Origin: Klenkia terrae
Lineage (GTDB): Bacteria > Actinomycetota > Actinomycetes > Mycobacteriales > Geodermatophilaceae
Direction of reading: 5' to 3'
Assembly (NCBI RefSeq): GCF_900491935.1
Contig: NZ_UEXK01000004.1
Span: forward strand, 1,801,061 to 1,865,060
DNA length: 64,000 bases
Made by a program: the position numbers and the translations under genes. This document shows positions 8,704 to 16,754 of the stretch, one piece after another. The first letter of the stretch is position 1, and the number at the start of each line of letters is the position of its first letter. The notes beneath the pieces were generated by a model that ran no database searches, was not told the origin of the DNA, and saw nothing but the letters and a program-made list of their open reading frames with translations.

Positions 8704-9641
8704 GCACCCCGATCGGCCCCGTCGACGCCACGAAGGTCCCCCGCTACGGCGGGCCGGCCACCTTCGCCCGGCTGCCCCGGCTCGACGAGGTCTCCCGGGC
8801 CGACGTCGCGGTCGTCGGCATCCCGTTCGACTCCGGCGTCAGCTACCGCCCGGGCGCCCGCTTCGGCCCGGGCCACGTGCGGGCCGGGTCCAAGCTGCTG
8901 CGCCCGTACAACCCGGCGCTGGACGCGATGCCGTTCGGCACCCAGCAGGTGGCCGACGCCGGCGACCTCGGGGTGAACCCGTTCGACATCGAGGAGGCCA
9001 TCGGCACCATCGACGCCGGGATCAGCGCGCTGCGGGCCGACGGCGCCCAGGTGCTGACCCTGGGCGGGGACCACACGGTGGCGCTGCCGATCCTGCGCTC
9101 GGTGGCCCGCGACCACGGACCGGTCGCCGTCCTGCACTTCGACGCGCACCTGGACACCTGGGACACCTACTTCGGCGCCCCGTACACGCACGGCACCCCG
9201 TTCCGCCGGGCCAGCGAGGAGGGGCTGATCGACCTGGAGCGGTCGATGCACGTGGGCATCCGCGGCCCGCTGTACTCCAAGCAGGACCTGGAGGACGACG
9301 CCGTGCTCGGCTTCCAGGTGGTGCGCAGCGACGACTACGAGGTCGACGGCGTGGCCAGCGTCGTGGAGCGGATGCGCCGCCGGCTCGGCGACGGCCCGGT
9401 CTACGTGTCGGTGGACATCGACGTGCTGGACCCGGCGCACGCCCCGGGCACCGGCACCCCCGAGGCCGGCGGGCTGACCAGCCGCGAGCTGCTCAACACC
9501 CTGCGCGGCCTGGTCGGCCTGGACGTCGTCGGCGCCGACGTGGTCGAGGTGTCCCCCGCCTACGACCACGCCGAGCTGACCGCGATCGCGGCAAGCCACG
9601 TCGCCTACGAGCTGCTCAGCGTCCTGGCCCTCAACCGCTAG
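8700..9641 (+). CDS. Ureohydrolase, agmatinase/guanidinobutyrase-like (second copy)
   Basis: Manganese amidinohydrolase of 313 residues with all metal motifs: GGDHTV (about 121-126), [10 protein letters not shown] (about 147-156) and [21 protein letters not shown] (read as VDIDVLDP then [13 protein letters not shown]). It differs clearly from the 1144-2154 copy in the N-terminal half and in substrate-loop residues, so the two probably handle different guanidino substrates. Likely candidates are agmatine for one and 4-guanidinobutyrate or a related acid for the other; this assignment is inferred. It is the last gene of the permease/SnoaL/ureohydrolase operon and its stop touches that of the convergent VIT-family gene. 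Confidence 0.87.
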   Translation: MSTPIGPVDATKVPRYGGPATFARLPRLDEVSRADVAVVGIPFDSGVSYRPGARFGPGHVRAGSKLLRPYNPALDAMPFGTQQVADAGDLGVNPFDIEEAIGTIDAGISALRADGAQVLTLGGDHTVALPILRSVARDHGPVAVLHFDAHLDTWDTYFGAPYTHGTPFRRASEEGLIDLERSMHVGIRGPLYSKQDLEDDAVLGFQVVRSDDYEVDGVASVVERMRRRLGDGPVYVSVDIDVLDPAHAPGTGTPEAGGLTSRELLNTLRGLVGLDVVGADVVEVSPAYDHAELTAIAASHVAYELLSVLALNR

Positions 9642-10360
9642 ACGCCGAGGCCGCCGACCAGGGCGCCGATCGCGAAGGTCACCGCCATCGCGATCGCGCC
9701 GCCGGCGACCAGCCGGACGACGGCCCGGGCCACCGGCGACCCGCCCAGCCGCGCGCCGACCGCACCGGTCAGCGCCAGGGCCAGCAGCACCACGAGGAAG
9801 GTCACCGGCACCCGGGCGCCGGGCGGGGGCAGCAGGATCGCGGCCAGCGGCAGCAGCGACCCGACGGTGAAGGCCACCGCGGAGGCACCCGCGGCGTGCC
9901 AGGGGTTGGTGAGCTCGTCGGGGTCGATGCCCAGCTCGGCCTCGACGTGCGCGGCGAACGCATCCTTGGCGGTCAGCTCCTCGGCGACCGTGCGGGCGGT
10001 CTGCGGCGACAGGCCCTTGGACTCGTAGATCGCGGCCAGCTCGGCGAGCTCCTGCTCGGGCATCTCGACCAGCTCGCGGCGCTCCTTGTCCAGCAGCGCC
10101 TGCTCGCTGTCGCGCTGGCTGCTCACCGACACGTACTCGCCCAGCGCCATCGAGACCGCCCCGGCGACCAGGCCCGCGACACCGGCGGTGAGGACCGGGG
10201 CGTGCGCCGTCGTCGCCCCGGCCACGCCGACCACCAGGCCGGCGGTGGACACGATGCCGTCGTTCGCGCCGAGGACGCCGGCGCGCAGCCAGTTGAGCCG
10301 GGTGCCGAGGGCGCCGGCGTGCGGCTCCCCGGTGTGGGTGACGGGCAGATCGGTGCTCAC
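9638..10360 (-). CDS. VIT1/CCC1-family Fe/Mn transporter
   Basis: Membrane protein of 240 residues that moves Fe2+ or Mn2+ out of the cytosol. The family opening [29 protein letters not shown] is present ([15 protein letters not shown] then IVSTAGL), followed by [20 protein letters not shown], a charged cytosolic metal-binding helical domain ([26 protein letters not shown] region, split) and three C-terminal membrane segments. The GTG at 10360 gives the usual family length; a GTG at 10429 would overlap the upstream gene. Its last base pairs overlap the convergent ureohydrolase stop. Metal detoxification is the likely role. Confidence 0.9.
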   Translation of the reverse strand: MSTDLPVTHTGEPHAGALGTRLNWLRAGVLGANDGIVSTAGLVVGVAGATTAHAPVLTAGVAGLVAGAVSMALGEYVSVSSQRDSEQALLDKERRELVEMPEQELAELAAIYESKGLSPQTARTVAEELTAKDAFAAHVEAELGIDPDELTNPWHAAGASAVAFTVGSLLPLAAILLPPPGARVPVTFLVVLLALALTGAVGARLGGSPVARAVVRLVAGGAIAMAVTFAIGALVGGLGV

Positions 10361-10421
10361 GGCGCGACGGTAGGGCTCCCCGGCACCGCGTGCCAGCAAG
10401 GTCAGGCTCGGCTGCGTGCCC

Positions 10422-10886
10422 TCAGTCACCGTCCGCCGAGGCGGTGTCGGACCAGGTGGCCTCGGCGCCGGAGTGCCCGATGCGGACCACCTGCTGGGTC
10501 ACCCCGACCACGGCGACCACGGCGAGCACCGCGGCCAGGACGCCGACCAGCCGCGGCCCGGCCGGACGACGGCCCAGCACGTAGACGGCGACCGCCATGA
10601 CGAAGAGCCCGACCATCCACGGCAGCAGCCCGTCGGCGAGGCGGGAGTGCGCCTCGATCAGCTCGCTGCGGCCCAGCGCGTGCTCCAGGTTCTCCCCGCT
10701 CTCCGTCGACAGCGGCACCAGCACCACCCCGACCAGGGCGACCAACGGCGTGACGATGCCCAGCCGGCGGCGGGCGGCCGGCCAGAGCGCGTGCAGCAGC
10801 ACGAGGAGGGCGCCCAGCGGGACCAGCACCACCGTGGCGTGCACGATCAACGGGTGCGCGGGCAGGCCGAACAGGGTCTCGGGCAC
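10422..10886 (-). CDS. DUF2231 membrane protein
   Basis: A 154-residue membrane protein with four predicted hydrophobic segments. The start VPETLFGLPAHPLIVHATVVLVP is the hallmark of DUF2231 (PAHPLIVH motif), and the His residues are thought to bind a cofactor or metal in relatives, although the function is not established. GTG at 10886 is preceded by GGAGGA four bases upstream. It shares a strand with the VIT transporter 61 bp downstream and may be co-transcribed with it. The C-terminus carries an IGHSGAEATW segment, also common in the family. Confidence 0.85.
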   Translation of the reverse strand: MPETLFGLPAHPLIVHATVVLVPLGALLVLLHALWPAARRRLGIVTPLVALVGVVLVPLSTESGENLEHALGRSELIEAHSRLADGLLPWMVGLFVMAVAVYVLGRRPAGPRLVGVLAAVLAVVAVVGVTQQVVRIGHSGAEATWSDTASADGD

Positions 10887-10953
10887 AGGGTCCTCCGTGA
10901 GGGGTGGTGACTGGCGCCCATCAACCCATGCGCACGTGTGCGCAGCCTGTGGC

Positions 10954-11439
10954 TCAGACCGCCGGTCCGGGGTCGGCGCGGCGGGTGCCCCAGGCGTAGG
11001 TCTGCTTGCGCAGCCCCAGGTAGAGGAAGGTCTCGGTCGAGGTGACGCCCTCGACCGCGCGGATCCGGCTGACGGTGTCCAGCAGCTGGGTGTCGTCGGT
11101 GCAGACCACCTCGACCAGCAGGTCCAGCGAGCCCGCGGAGATGACCACGTAGTCGACCTCGTCGAACCCGGCGACCACATCGGCGACCAGGCGCGAGTCG
11201 CCCTCGGTGCGGATGCCCACCATCGCCTGCCGCGGGAAGCCGACCTGCCGCGGGTCGGTCACCGCGACGATCTGCATGACGCCGGAGTCCTGCAGGCGCT
11301 GCACCCGCTGCCGGACGGCGGCCTCGCTGAGCCCGACCGCCTCGGCGATCCGGGCGTAGGGACGACGTCCGTCCTGCTGCAGCTGCTCGATGATCGCGCG
11401 CGAGGTGTCGTCCAACGCCATCGGCGGACGCTCCGACAT
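10954..11439 (-). CDS. Lrp/AsnC-family transcriptional regulator
   Basis: A 161-residue regulator with an N-terminal winged helix (LDDTSRAIIEQLQQDGRRPYARIA, in two parts LDDTSRAIIEQLQQDGR and RPYARIAEAVGLSEAAVRQR) and a C-terminal ligand-binding RAM/AsnC domain ending in TSTETFLYLGLRKQTYAWG. ATG at 11439 follows GGAGG. It lies 88 bp downstream of the ThrE-like exporter on the same strand; control of amino-acid export is a natural inference, as for other Lrp/exporter pairs. The TSTETFLYLGLRKQTY ending is shared by actinobacterial Lrp proteins linked to amino-acid metabolism. Confidence 0.9.
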   Translation of the reverse strand: MSERPPMALDDTSRAIIEQLQQDGRRPYARIAEAVGLSEAAVRQRVQRLQDSGVMQIVAVTDPRQVGFPRQAMVGIRTEGDSRLVADVVAGFDEVDYVVISAGSLDLLVEVVCTDDTQLLDTVSRIRAVEGVTSTETFLYLGLRKQTYAWGTRRADPGPAV

Positions 11440-11527
11440 CACGGCCTCCCCCACGGATCCCGTCGTGCACGGGTCTTCCGACGACGGGAACAGTAGCGAC
11501 CCGACCCTCGACCGCGCATGCCTCTGC

Positions 11528-12931
11528 TCAGTCGCGCCGGATCGCCCGGCCGCGCACCCGCCGCTCGAACCGGTCGATCCGGCCGCCCAGCGGCCGGCCC
11601 AGGTAGCGGCCCAGCACGACGCCCGCGGCCAGTGCCAGCCCCACTGCGGCCGCGCCCACCAGGCGGGCGGTGCCGCCGGGCACGTCGCCGTCGACCACCA
11701 CGGCGAACAGGCCGCGGTAGATGGCCAGACCCGGCAGCAGCGGCACGATGCCGCACACCGCGACCAGCAGCGCGGGGACCCCGAGCCGGTCACCCAGGGC
11801 CTCGCCGGAGAAGCCCACCACGACCGCGGCGGCAGCAGCGGCCACCGCGGGGCCGGCGCCCACCAGGCCGGCGGCGCTGGAGGTCGCCCACGCCGCCGCG
11901 CCGGCCAGCACCGCGACCGCCATGGCCCGCGGCCGGGCGAAGGAGGCCAGCGCCCACGACCCGCCCATCGCGGCCGCGGCGGTCAGCGACACGACGAAGG
12001 GGACGGCGACCGTGGCCGGGTCGATCACCCGCAGCGGCACCTCGAACCGCTGGGCGACGTCCAGCACCGCGGCGATGCCGACGACGATGCCGGTGGTCAG
12101 CGTGACCACCTCGAAGGCCCGGGCCGCGGCCGTCACCGGGAAGCCGCTGATCGCGTCCTCCGCGGCGCCCACCAGCGACAACCCGGCCAGCAGCACCACG
12201 ATGCCGGCGGCGACCACCAGCGACGCCCGGACGTCGATCCCGGCCACCACCAGCAGCACCGCCGTGCCGGTGGCGATGGCGGCGCCGGCGGCCTGCTGGA
12301 AGAACACGGGCAGACCCCGTCGGTTGAGCGCCCGGATGGTGCGCTCGACGGCCGCGGTGGTGACCGCCGCGACGAGGGCGACCAGCCAGTCGCCGCCGAG
12401 CAGGAAGGCCACGCACGCGGCCACGCCGGACCAGCCCAGCGCGTGGATCTGCCGGCGGTAGGGGTTCGGGGCGGCCAGCACGTCGTCCAGCCGGCGGTGG
12501 GCCTCCTCCAGCGGCAGGCCCCCGGTGGTGACCTGGGCGGCGAGCTCGGCGATGCCCCGCAGCCGGGTGTAGTCCACGCCCCGGGGCCGGACGATCCGCA
12601 TCAGCACCAGCGGCGGGACGTCGTCGGGGTCGTAGCCGATGGTCAGCGAGGTGAAGGTCATGTCCACCTGGCAGTCGGTGAGCCCGTAGGCCGCCGCCAC
12701 GCGCAGGACGCCGGCGGTCACGTCGGCCGCCGAGGCGCCCACGGCCATCATCGACTCGCCGATCCGCAGGGCCAGCGACAGCGCCGACCGCGCGGTCTCG
12801 ACGTCCACCCCGCTGGGCCGGGCGCGCAGGGCCAGCGGCTCGGTGGGCGGCCCGGTGCCGGACACCGCCCGGCGGGCCGCATCCGGCAGGCGTCCCCAGC
12901 GAGGCCGGGGGACGGCGGGCCGATCGGTCAC
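11528..12931 (-). CDS. ThrE-like threonine/serine exporter
   Basis: Inner-membrane exporter of 467 residues. The N-terminal ThrE domain (about 45-290) shows ALRIGESMMAVGASAADVT and ALGWSGVAACVAFLLGGDW; the C-terminal ThrE_2-like half (about 300-450) has GFSGEALGDRLGVPALLVAVCGIVPLLPG, quoted here as GFSGEALGDRLGVP and GIVPLLPG, typical of the fused actinobacterial form. About ten membrane segments are visible. The annotated GTG at 12931 is abutted by GGAGG without a spacer, so translation may begin slightly downstream. It precedes the Lrp gene on the same strand. Substrate identity (threonine, serine or a dicarboxylate) is not decided by sequence. Confidence 0.88.
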   Translation of the reverse strand: MTDRPAVPRPRWGRLPDAARRAVSGTGPPTEPLALRARPSGVDVETARSALSLALRIGESMMAVGASAADVTAGVLRVAAAYGLTDCQVDMTFTSLTIGYDPDDVPPLVLMRIVRPRGVDYTRLRGIAELAAQVTTGGLPLEEAHRRLDDVLAAPNPYRRQIHALGWSGVAACVAFLLGGDWLVALVAAVTTAAVERTIRALNRRGLPVFFQQAAGAAIATGTAVLLVVAGIDVRASLVVAAGIVVLLAGLSLVGAAEDAISGFPVTAAARAFEVVTLTTGIVVGIAAVLDVAQRFEVPLRVIDPATVAVPFVVSLTAAAAMGGSWALASFARPRAMAVAVLAGAAAWATSSAAGLVGAGPAVAAAAAAVVVGFSGEALGDRLGVPALLVAVCGIVPLLPGLAIYRGLFAVVVDGDVPGGTARLVGAAAVGLALAAGVVLGRYLGRPLGGRIDRFERRVRGRAIRRD

Positions 12932-12958
12932 CCTCCGGAGGCTACGGACACCTGTGCG

Positions 12959-13795
12959 TCAGCCGGACAGGGCGAGGGTGCTGCGGGCCTGGCGGGCGAC
13001 GGCCTCGTCGAGCATCCGGCCGTCGGCACCGATCGCCACCCCGGGGGACGCCGCCAGCCGGGTCAGCACGTCGCGGGCCTCGGCGACCTCCTCGGGCGTG
13101 GGCCGGCAGACCCGCTCCACCACCTCGACCTGCGCCGGGTGGATGCACGCCCGGCCGCGGAAGCCCATCGCCGTGAGCGCCCGGGTCTGCGCCTCGAAGG
13201 CGGCCAGGTCGCGGAACTCGGTGGACACCGCGGCCGGCGGCGGCGCGATGCCGGCGGCGGCCGAGGCGAGCACGACGGCGCTGCGGGCCAGCAGCAGCTC
13301 GGCGCCGTCCGGGCCGGGGGTGACGCCGAGGTCGGCGGCCAGGTCGACCTCGCCGAGCTGCAGGCAGCGCACCCGCGGCCCGCCGGCCAGCGCGGGGGCG
13401 GCGAGCACCCCGGCGGCGCTCTCCACCAGCGGGCTGACCCCGATGCCCCCCGGCGAGCGCCCGGTGGCCTCCTCGGCGGCCAGCAGTTGGCTGTGCACCC
13501 GCTCCAGCAGCTCCCGGGACGCCGCCTTCGGCAGCACGACGCCGGTCAGCCAGGGCGCCCGGGCCACGGCGTCGACGTCGTCCCGACCCCGCTCGCCGGT
13601 GTTGACCCGTACCCACACCTGGGCCGCCGGCCGCTCCCCGAGCAGGGTGAGGACGGCGGCCCGGGCGGCGTCCTTGCCGGCCGGCGGGACGGCGTCCTCC
13701 AGGTCGAGGACGACGGCCCCGGCCCCGGTGGCGACCGCCTTGGCGAACCGGTCGGGCCGGTCGCCGGGCACGTAGAGCCAGCTGCGGACGGTCAC
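12959..13795 (-). CDS. HpcH/HpaI-CitE-type CoA-ester lyase
   Basis: Cleaves a 3-hydroxy-acyl-CoA, of the citramalyl-CoA or malyl-CoA class, into acetyl-CoA plus a keto acid, in the cytosol. The 278-residue length and motifs fit stand-alone CitE-like proteins: RSWLYVPGDRPDRFAKA at the N-terminus, VVLDLEDAVPPAGKD, WVRVNTGE, LQLGEVDLAADLG (metal-binding Glu/Asp) and GFRGRACIHPAQVEVV. GTG at 13795 overlaps the acyl-CoA dehydrogenase stop by 4 bp. It ends a four-gene operon with a MaoC hydratase and a CoA transferase, the same trio used for itaconate and mesaconate dissimilation; citramalyl-CoA is therefore my leading substrate guess. Confidence 0.87.
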   Translation of the reverse strand: MTVRSWLYVPGDRPDRFAKAVATGAGAVVLDLEDAVPPAGKDAARAAVLTLLGERPAAQVWVRVNTGERGRDDVDAVARAPWLTGVVLPKAASRELLERVHSQLLAAEEATGRSPGGIGVSPLVESAAGVLAAPALAGGPRVRCLQLGEVDLAADLGVTPGPDGAELLLARSAVVLASAAAGIAPPPAAVSTEFRDLAAFEAQTRALTAMGFRGRACIHPAQVEVVERVCRPTPEEVAEARDVLTRLAASPGVAIGADGRMLDEAVARQARSTLALSG

Positions 13796-14955
13796 CCGAC
13801 GACCGTCGTGCCCGCGACCAGCGACTTGGCGATGACGGTGCGCAGCACGTCGTTGGTGCCCTCGCCGATCGCCATCAGCGGGGCGTCGCGGTAGAGCCGC
13901 TCGACGACGAACTCGGTGGAGTAGCCGTAGCCGCCGTGGATCCGCATGGCTTCCAGGGACAGCGCCAGCGCGGTCTCCGAGGCGAACACCTTGGCCATGC
14001 CGGACTCCGCGTCCACCCGCTGGCCGGCGTCGGCCTTGGAGGCGGCCCAGTAGGTGAGCAGCCGGGCGGCCTGCAGCTGGGTGGCCATCTCGGCCAGCTT
14101 GAGCGCGATGGCCTGGAACTCCGCGATCGGGTGCCCGAACGCCTCCCGCTCGCCCGCGTACTTCAGCGCCGCGTCGTAGGCGGCCTGGGCGACGCCGACG
14201 CTGCGGCCGGCGATGTTGAGCCGGCCGATCTCCAGGCCGCTCAGGGCCTGCTTCATGCCCAGGCCCTCGACGCCGCCGAGCAGGTCGGTGGCCGGCACCC
14301 GGACGTCGACCAGCGAGATCTCGCAGGACTCGGTGCCCTTGTAGCCGAGCTTGCCCAGGTCCCGGCTGACCTCGAAGCCCGGGGACGACGTGTCCACCAG
14401 CAGCAGCGACATGCCGCGGTGCCGGGGCTCGGCCTTCGGGTCGGTCTTCACCAGCACCGGCAGCACGTTCGCGTGCCGGGCGTTGGTGATCCAGGTCTTG
14501 GTGCCGTTGACGACGTAGGTGTCGCCGTCCAGCACCGCCGTCGTGGCGATGCCCTGCAGGTCGGTGCCCGCGCCGGGCTCGGTGAGGCCGACGCCGGTGC
14601 GCCACTCGCCGGTGGCCAGCTTGGGCAGGAAGCGCTGCTTCTGCTCCTCGGTCCCGTGCTTGGCGATCATCCAGGCCGAGAGCCCGTGGCTGCCGAGGAT
14701 GCCGGCGATGCCCATCCAGCCGCGGCTGATCTCCTCGTAGACGAGGGTGAAGCTGACCATGTCCAGCGCCAGGCCGCCGAACTCCTCGGGCGTGGTCAGG
14801 CCGAACAGGCCCATCGCCTTCAGGTGGTCGACGATCTCGGTCGGGTAGCGGCCGGTGCGCTCCCACTCCGAGGCCACCGGCACGATCTCGCGGTCGACGA
14901 AGCGGCGCAGCGCCTGCTGGAAGTCGCGCTGCTCCTCGTTGAGGGTGAAGTCCAC
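13792..14955 (-). CDS. Acyl-CoA dehydrogenase
   Basis: FAD enzyme of 387 residues that introduces a 2,3-double bond into an acyl-CoA and passes electrons to ETF. Seen: VDFTLNEEQRDFQQALRRFV start, TEPGAGTDLQG flavin-binding block, the WITNARHANV segment, and MRIHGGYGYS then IGEGTNDVLR, which places the usual catalytic Glu in GEGT. GTG at 14955 begins one base after the CoA-transferase stop and its own stop overlaps the CitE-like start. In this operon a short branched or dicarboxylic acyl-CoA such as methylsuccinyl-CoA would make chemical sense because MaoC and lyase steps would follow; that is inference. Confidence 0.9.
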   Translation of the reverse strand: MDFTLNEEQRDFQQALRRFVDREIVPVASEWERTGRYPTEIVDHLKAMGLFGLTTPEEFGGLALDMVSFTLVYEEISRGWMGIAGILGSHGLSAWMIAKHGTEEQKQRFLPKLATGEWRTGVGLTEPGAGTDLQGIATTAVLDGDTYVVNGTKTWITNARHANVLPVLVKTDPKAEPRHRGMSLLLVDTSSPGFEVSRDLGKLGYKGTESCEISLVDVRVPATDLLGGVEGLGMKQALSGLEIGRLNIAGRSVGVAQAAYDAALKYAGEREAFGHPIAEFQAIALKLAEMATQLQAARLLTYWAASKADAGQRVDAESGMAKVFASETALALSLEAMRIHGGYGYSTEFVVERLYRDAPLMAIGEGTNDVLRTVIAKSLVAGTTVVG

Positions 14956-14956
14956 G

Positions 14957-16159
14957 TCAGTGCTCCTGGTGTCCGAAGGCGCCGGCGGCGGCCAGTGCGG
15001 CGACCTTCTCGGGTGGGTAGCCGAGCAGGTCGGTGATCGCATCCTGGTGCTCGTTGCGGTGCGGGGCGCGGCGGTGCTCGGTGGGCTGGTCGCCGAAGCG
15101 GACCGGGCTGCCCACCTGCCGCACGGTGCCCCAGTGCGGGTGCTCGGTCTCCAGCAGCAGCCCCCGGGCGGCGGCCTGCGGGTCGGCCAGCGCCTGGACC
15201 ACGTCGTTGATCGGGGACGACGGCACCCCCGCGGCCTGCAGCAACGCCATCCAGTGCGCCACCGTGTCGGCGGCGAACACCGCCTTGAGCTGGGGCAACA
15301 GCTCGGCGCGGTGCACGTCGCGGAGCTGGAAGGTGGCGAACCGGTCGTCGTCCCCCAGGTCGGGCCGTTCGAGGACGGCGACCAGCCGCTGCCAGAACTT
15401 CTCCTTGGCGCAGCCGACGACCAGCCAGCCGTCGGCGGCCTGGAACGCCTGGAACGGGACCAGCGAGGGGTGCGCGGAGTCGACGGTGCGGACCGGTTCG
15501 TACCCCGCCGTCATCGCCCAGGTGGCCGGGTAGGTCAGCAGCGACATGGCGGTGTCGTAGAGGGAGACGTCGCAGTCCCCGCCGACGCCGTCCCGCCGCG
15601 CGGCGTGCAGCCCGGCCATCAGCGACAGCGCGGCGACGAAACCGCTGGAGAAGTCCACCAGCGACAGCCCGGTCTTGGTCGGCGGGCCGTCGGGGTCGCC
15701 GGTCAGGCTCATCCAGCCGGCGATGCCCTGCAGCACGTAGTCGTAGCCGGGCTCGGCCGCGCGCGGGCCGGTCATGCCGAAGCCGGTCAGGCTGCAGCAG
15801 ACGACGGCCGGGTTGAGGTGCGCGAGGTCGGCGTACCGGATGCCGATCTTGGCCGGGACGTCGCCGCGCAGGTTGGACCAGACGGCGTCGCTGGTGCGCA
15901 CCAGGTCCTCGAACACCGCGCGCCCGGCCGGCGTGGAGATGTCCAGGGACAGGCTCTGCTTGTTGCGGTTGAAGGTCTCGAAGAACAGCGACTCCTCGCC
16001 GTGCACGTACGGCGGGACGTAGCGGCCGATGTCCCCGCCGGTGCGCGGGTCCTCGATCTTGATGACCTGGGCGCCGAGGTCGGCCAGGTGCACGCTGCCG
16101 AACGGGCCGGCGCCGTACTGCTCCAGGGCGATGATCCGCACGTCCTCCAGCGGCCTCAT
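14957..16159 (-). CDS. CaiB/BaiF class III CoA transferase
   Basis: Transfers CoA between a CoA donor such as succinyl-CoA and a free organic acid, activating the pathway substrate. The 400 residues begin MRPLEDVRIIALEQYGAGPFGS, with LADLGAQVIKIEDP, NRNKQSLSLDI, GYDYVLQGIAGWMSLTGDPDG (as GYDYVLQG and MSLTGDPDG) and the catalytic Asp in SLVDFSSG (about 169-176). The ATG at 16159 overlaps the MaoC stop (ATGA). Its place between a MaoC hydratase and an acyl-CoA dehydrogenase suggests activation of a dicarboxylic acid; itaconate, mesaconate or methylsuccinate are candidates. Confidence 0.92.
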   Translation of the reverse strand: MRPLEDVRIIALEQYGAGPFGSVHLADLGAQVIKIEDPRTGGDIGRYVPPYVHGEESLFFETFNRNKQSLSLDISTPAGRAVFEDLVRTSDAVWSNLRGDVPAKIGIRYADLAHLNPAVVCCSLTGFGMTGPRAAEPGYDYVLQGIAGWMSLTGDPDGPPTKTGLSLVDFSSGFVAALSLMAGLHAARRDGVGGDCDVSLYDTAMSLLTYPATWAMTAGYEPVRTVDSAHPSLVPFQAFQAADGWLVVGCAKEKFWQRLVAVLERPDLGDDDRFATFQLRDVHRAELLPQLKAVFAADTVAHWMALLQAAGVPSSPINDVVQALADPQAAARGLLLETEHPHWGTVRQVGSPVRFGDQPTEHRRAPHRNEHQDAITDLLGYPPEKVAALAAAGAFGHQEH

Positions 16160-16680
16160 GCGGTCAGCGGCCCGGTCTTGGCCTCGGGGAAGTGGCCCTG
16201 CCCGATGCCGGACTCCCTCGTGGCGACCATGACCGAGCGCTTGAACGAGATGCACTCGTCGCCCTCGGAGGTCAGCCCGCGGGTCACCATCGACACGATG
16301 CCCGCGTAGGGCCGGGACTTCGACGCCCGCAGGCCGGTGCACAGGCTCTCCGCGTAGAGGGTGTCGCCGACGTAGACCGGGTGGGTCAGCCGGACGTCGG
16401 TCATCTCCAGGTTCGCCACCGCGTTCTGGCTCATGTCCAGCACGCTCAGGCCCAGCGTCAGGGCGATGGTCAGCCCCGAGTTCACGATGACGCGGCCGCC
16501 GGTGATGGGGTTCTGCGCGGCGAGGTGCGCGTTCACGTGCTGCTGGTTGGTGTTCATCGTCAGCATGGTCAGCCAGGTGTTGTCGGCCTCGGAGATCGTG
16601 CGGCCGAGCGGGTGCTGGTAGACGTCGCCCACGACGTAGTCCTCGAAGTACCGACCCAGGACGGCTGGGTGTGTGGTCAT
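16156..16680 (-). CDS. MaoC-like hot-dog hydratase
   Basis: A 174-residue single hot-dog-fold protein of the MaoC dehydratase family that adds or removes water at an enoyl-CoA. GRYFEDYVVGDVYQHPLGRTISEADN is the family entry (as GRYFEDYVVGDV and GRTISEADNTW), followed by NQQHVNAHLA where the hydratase-2 motif sits, and THPVYVGDTLYAES. The wording of these motifs is close to mesaconyl-CoA or beta-methylmalyl-CoA dehydratases, as far as I can judge by eye. ATG at 16680 starts a four-gene leftward operon; the gap to the divergent amidase carries a GTCTGAT site. Reaction assigned by context, not proven. Confidence 0.87.
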   Translation of the reverse strand: MTTHPAVLGRYFEDYVVGDVYQHPLGRTISEADNTWLTMLTMNTNQQHVNAHLAAQNPITGGRVIVNSGLTIALTLGLSVLDMSQNAVANLEMTDVRLTHPVYVGDTLYAESLCTGLRASKSRPYAGIVSMVTRGLTSEGDECISFKRSVMVATRESGIGQGHFPEAKTGPLTA

Positions 16681-16706
16681 GGAGACCTCCCTCGACAGCC
16701 GGACGG

Positions 16707-16722
16707 TAAACGTCTGATGATT
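16707..16722. promoter_or_regulatory. GTCTGAT motif in MaoC/amidase divergent promoter
   Basis: GTCTGAT at 16712-16718 lies in the 74-bp divergent gap, inside the context TAAACGTCTGATGATTA. It is one base from the palindromic core GTCNGAC and shares its flank TAAAC with the site at 24896-24902. FadR-type GntR proteins bind short palindromes of this size; the regulator at 22862-23572 is the candidate. Confidence 0.45.
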
Positions 16723-16754
16723 ACGCGCGCAACCCCTCGACCCGTGGAGGACCG

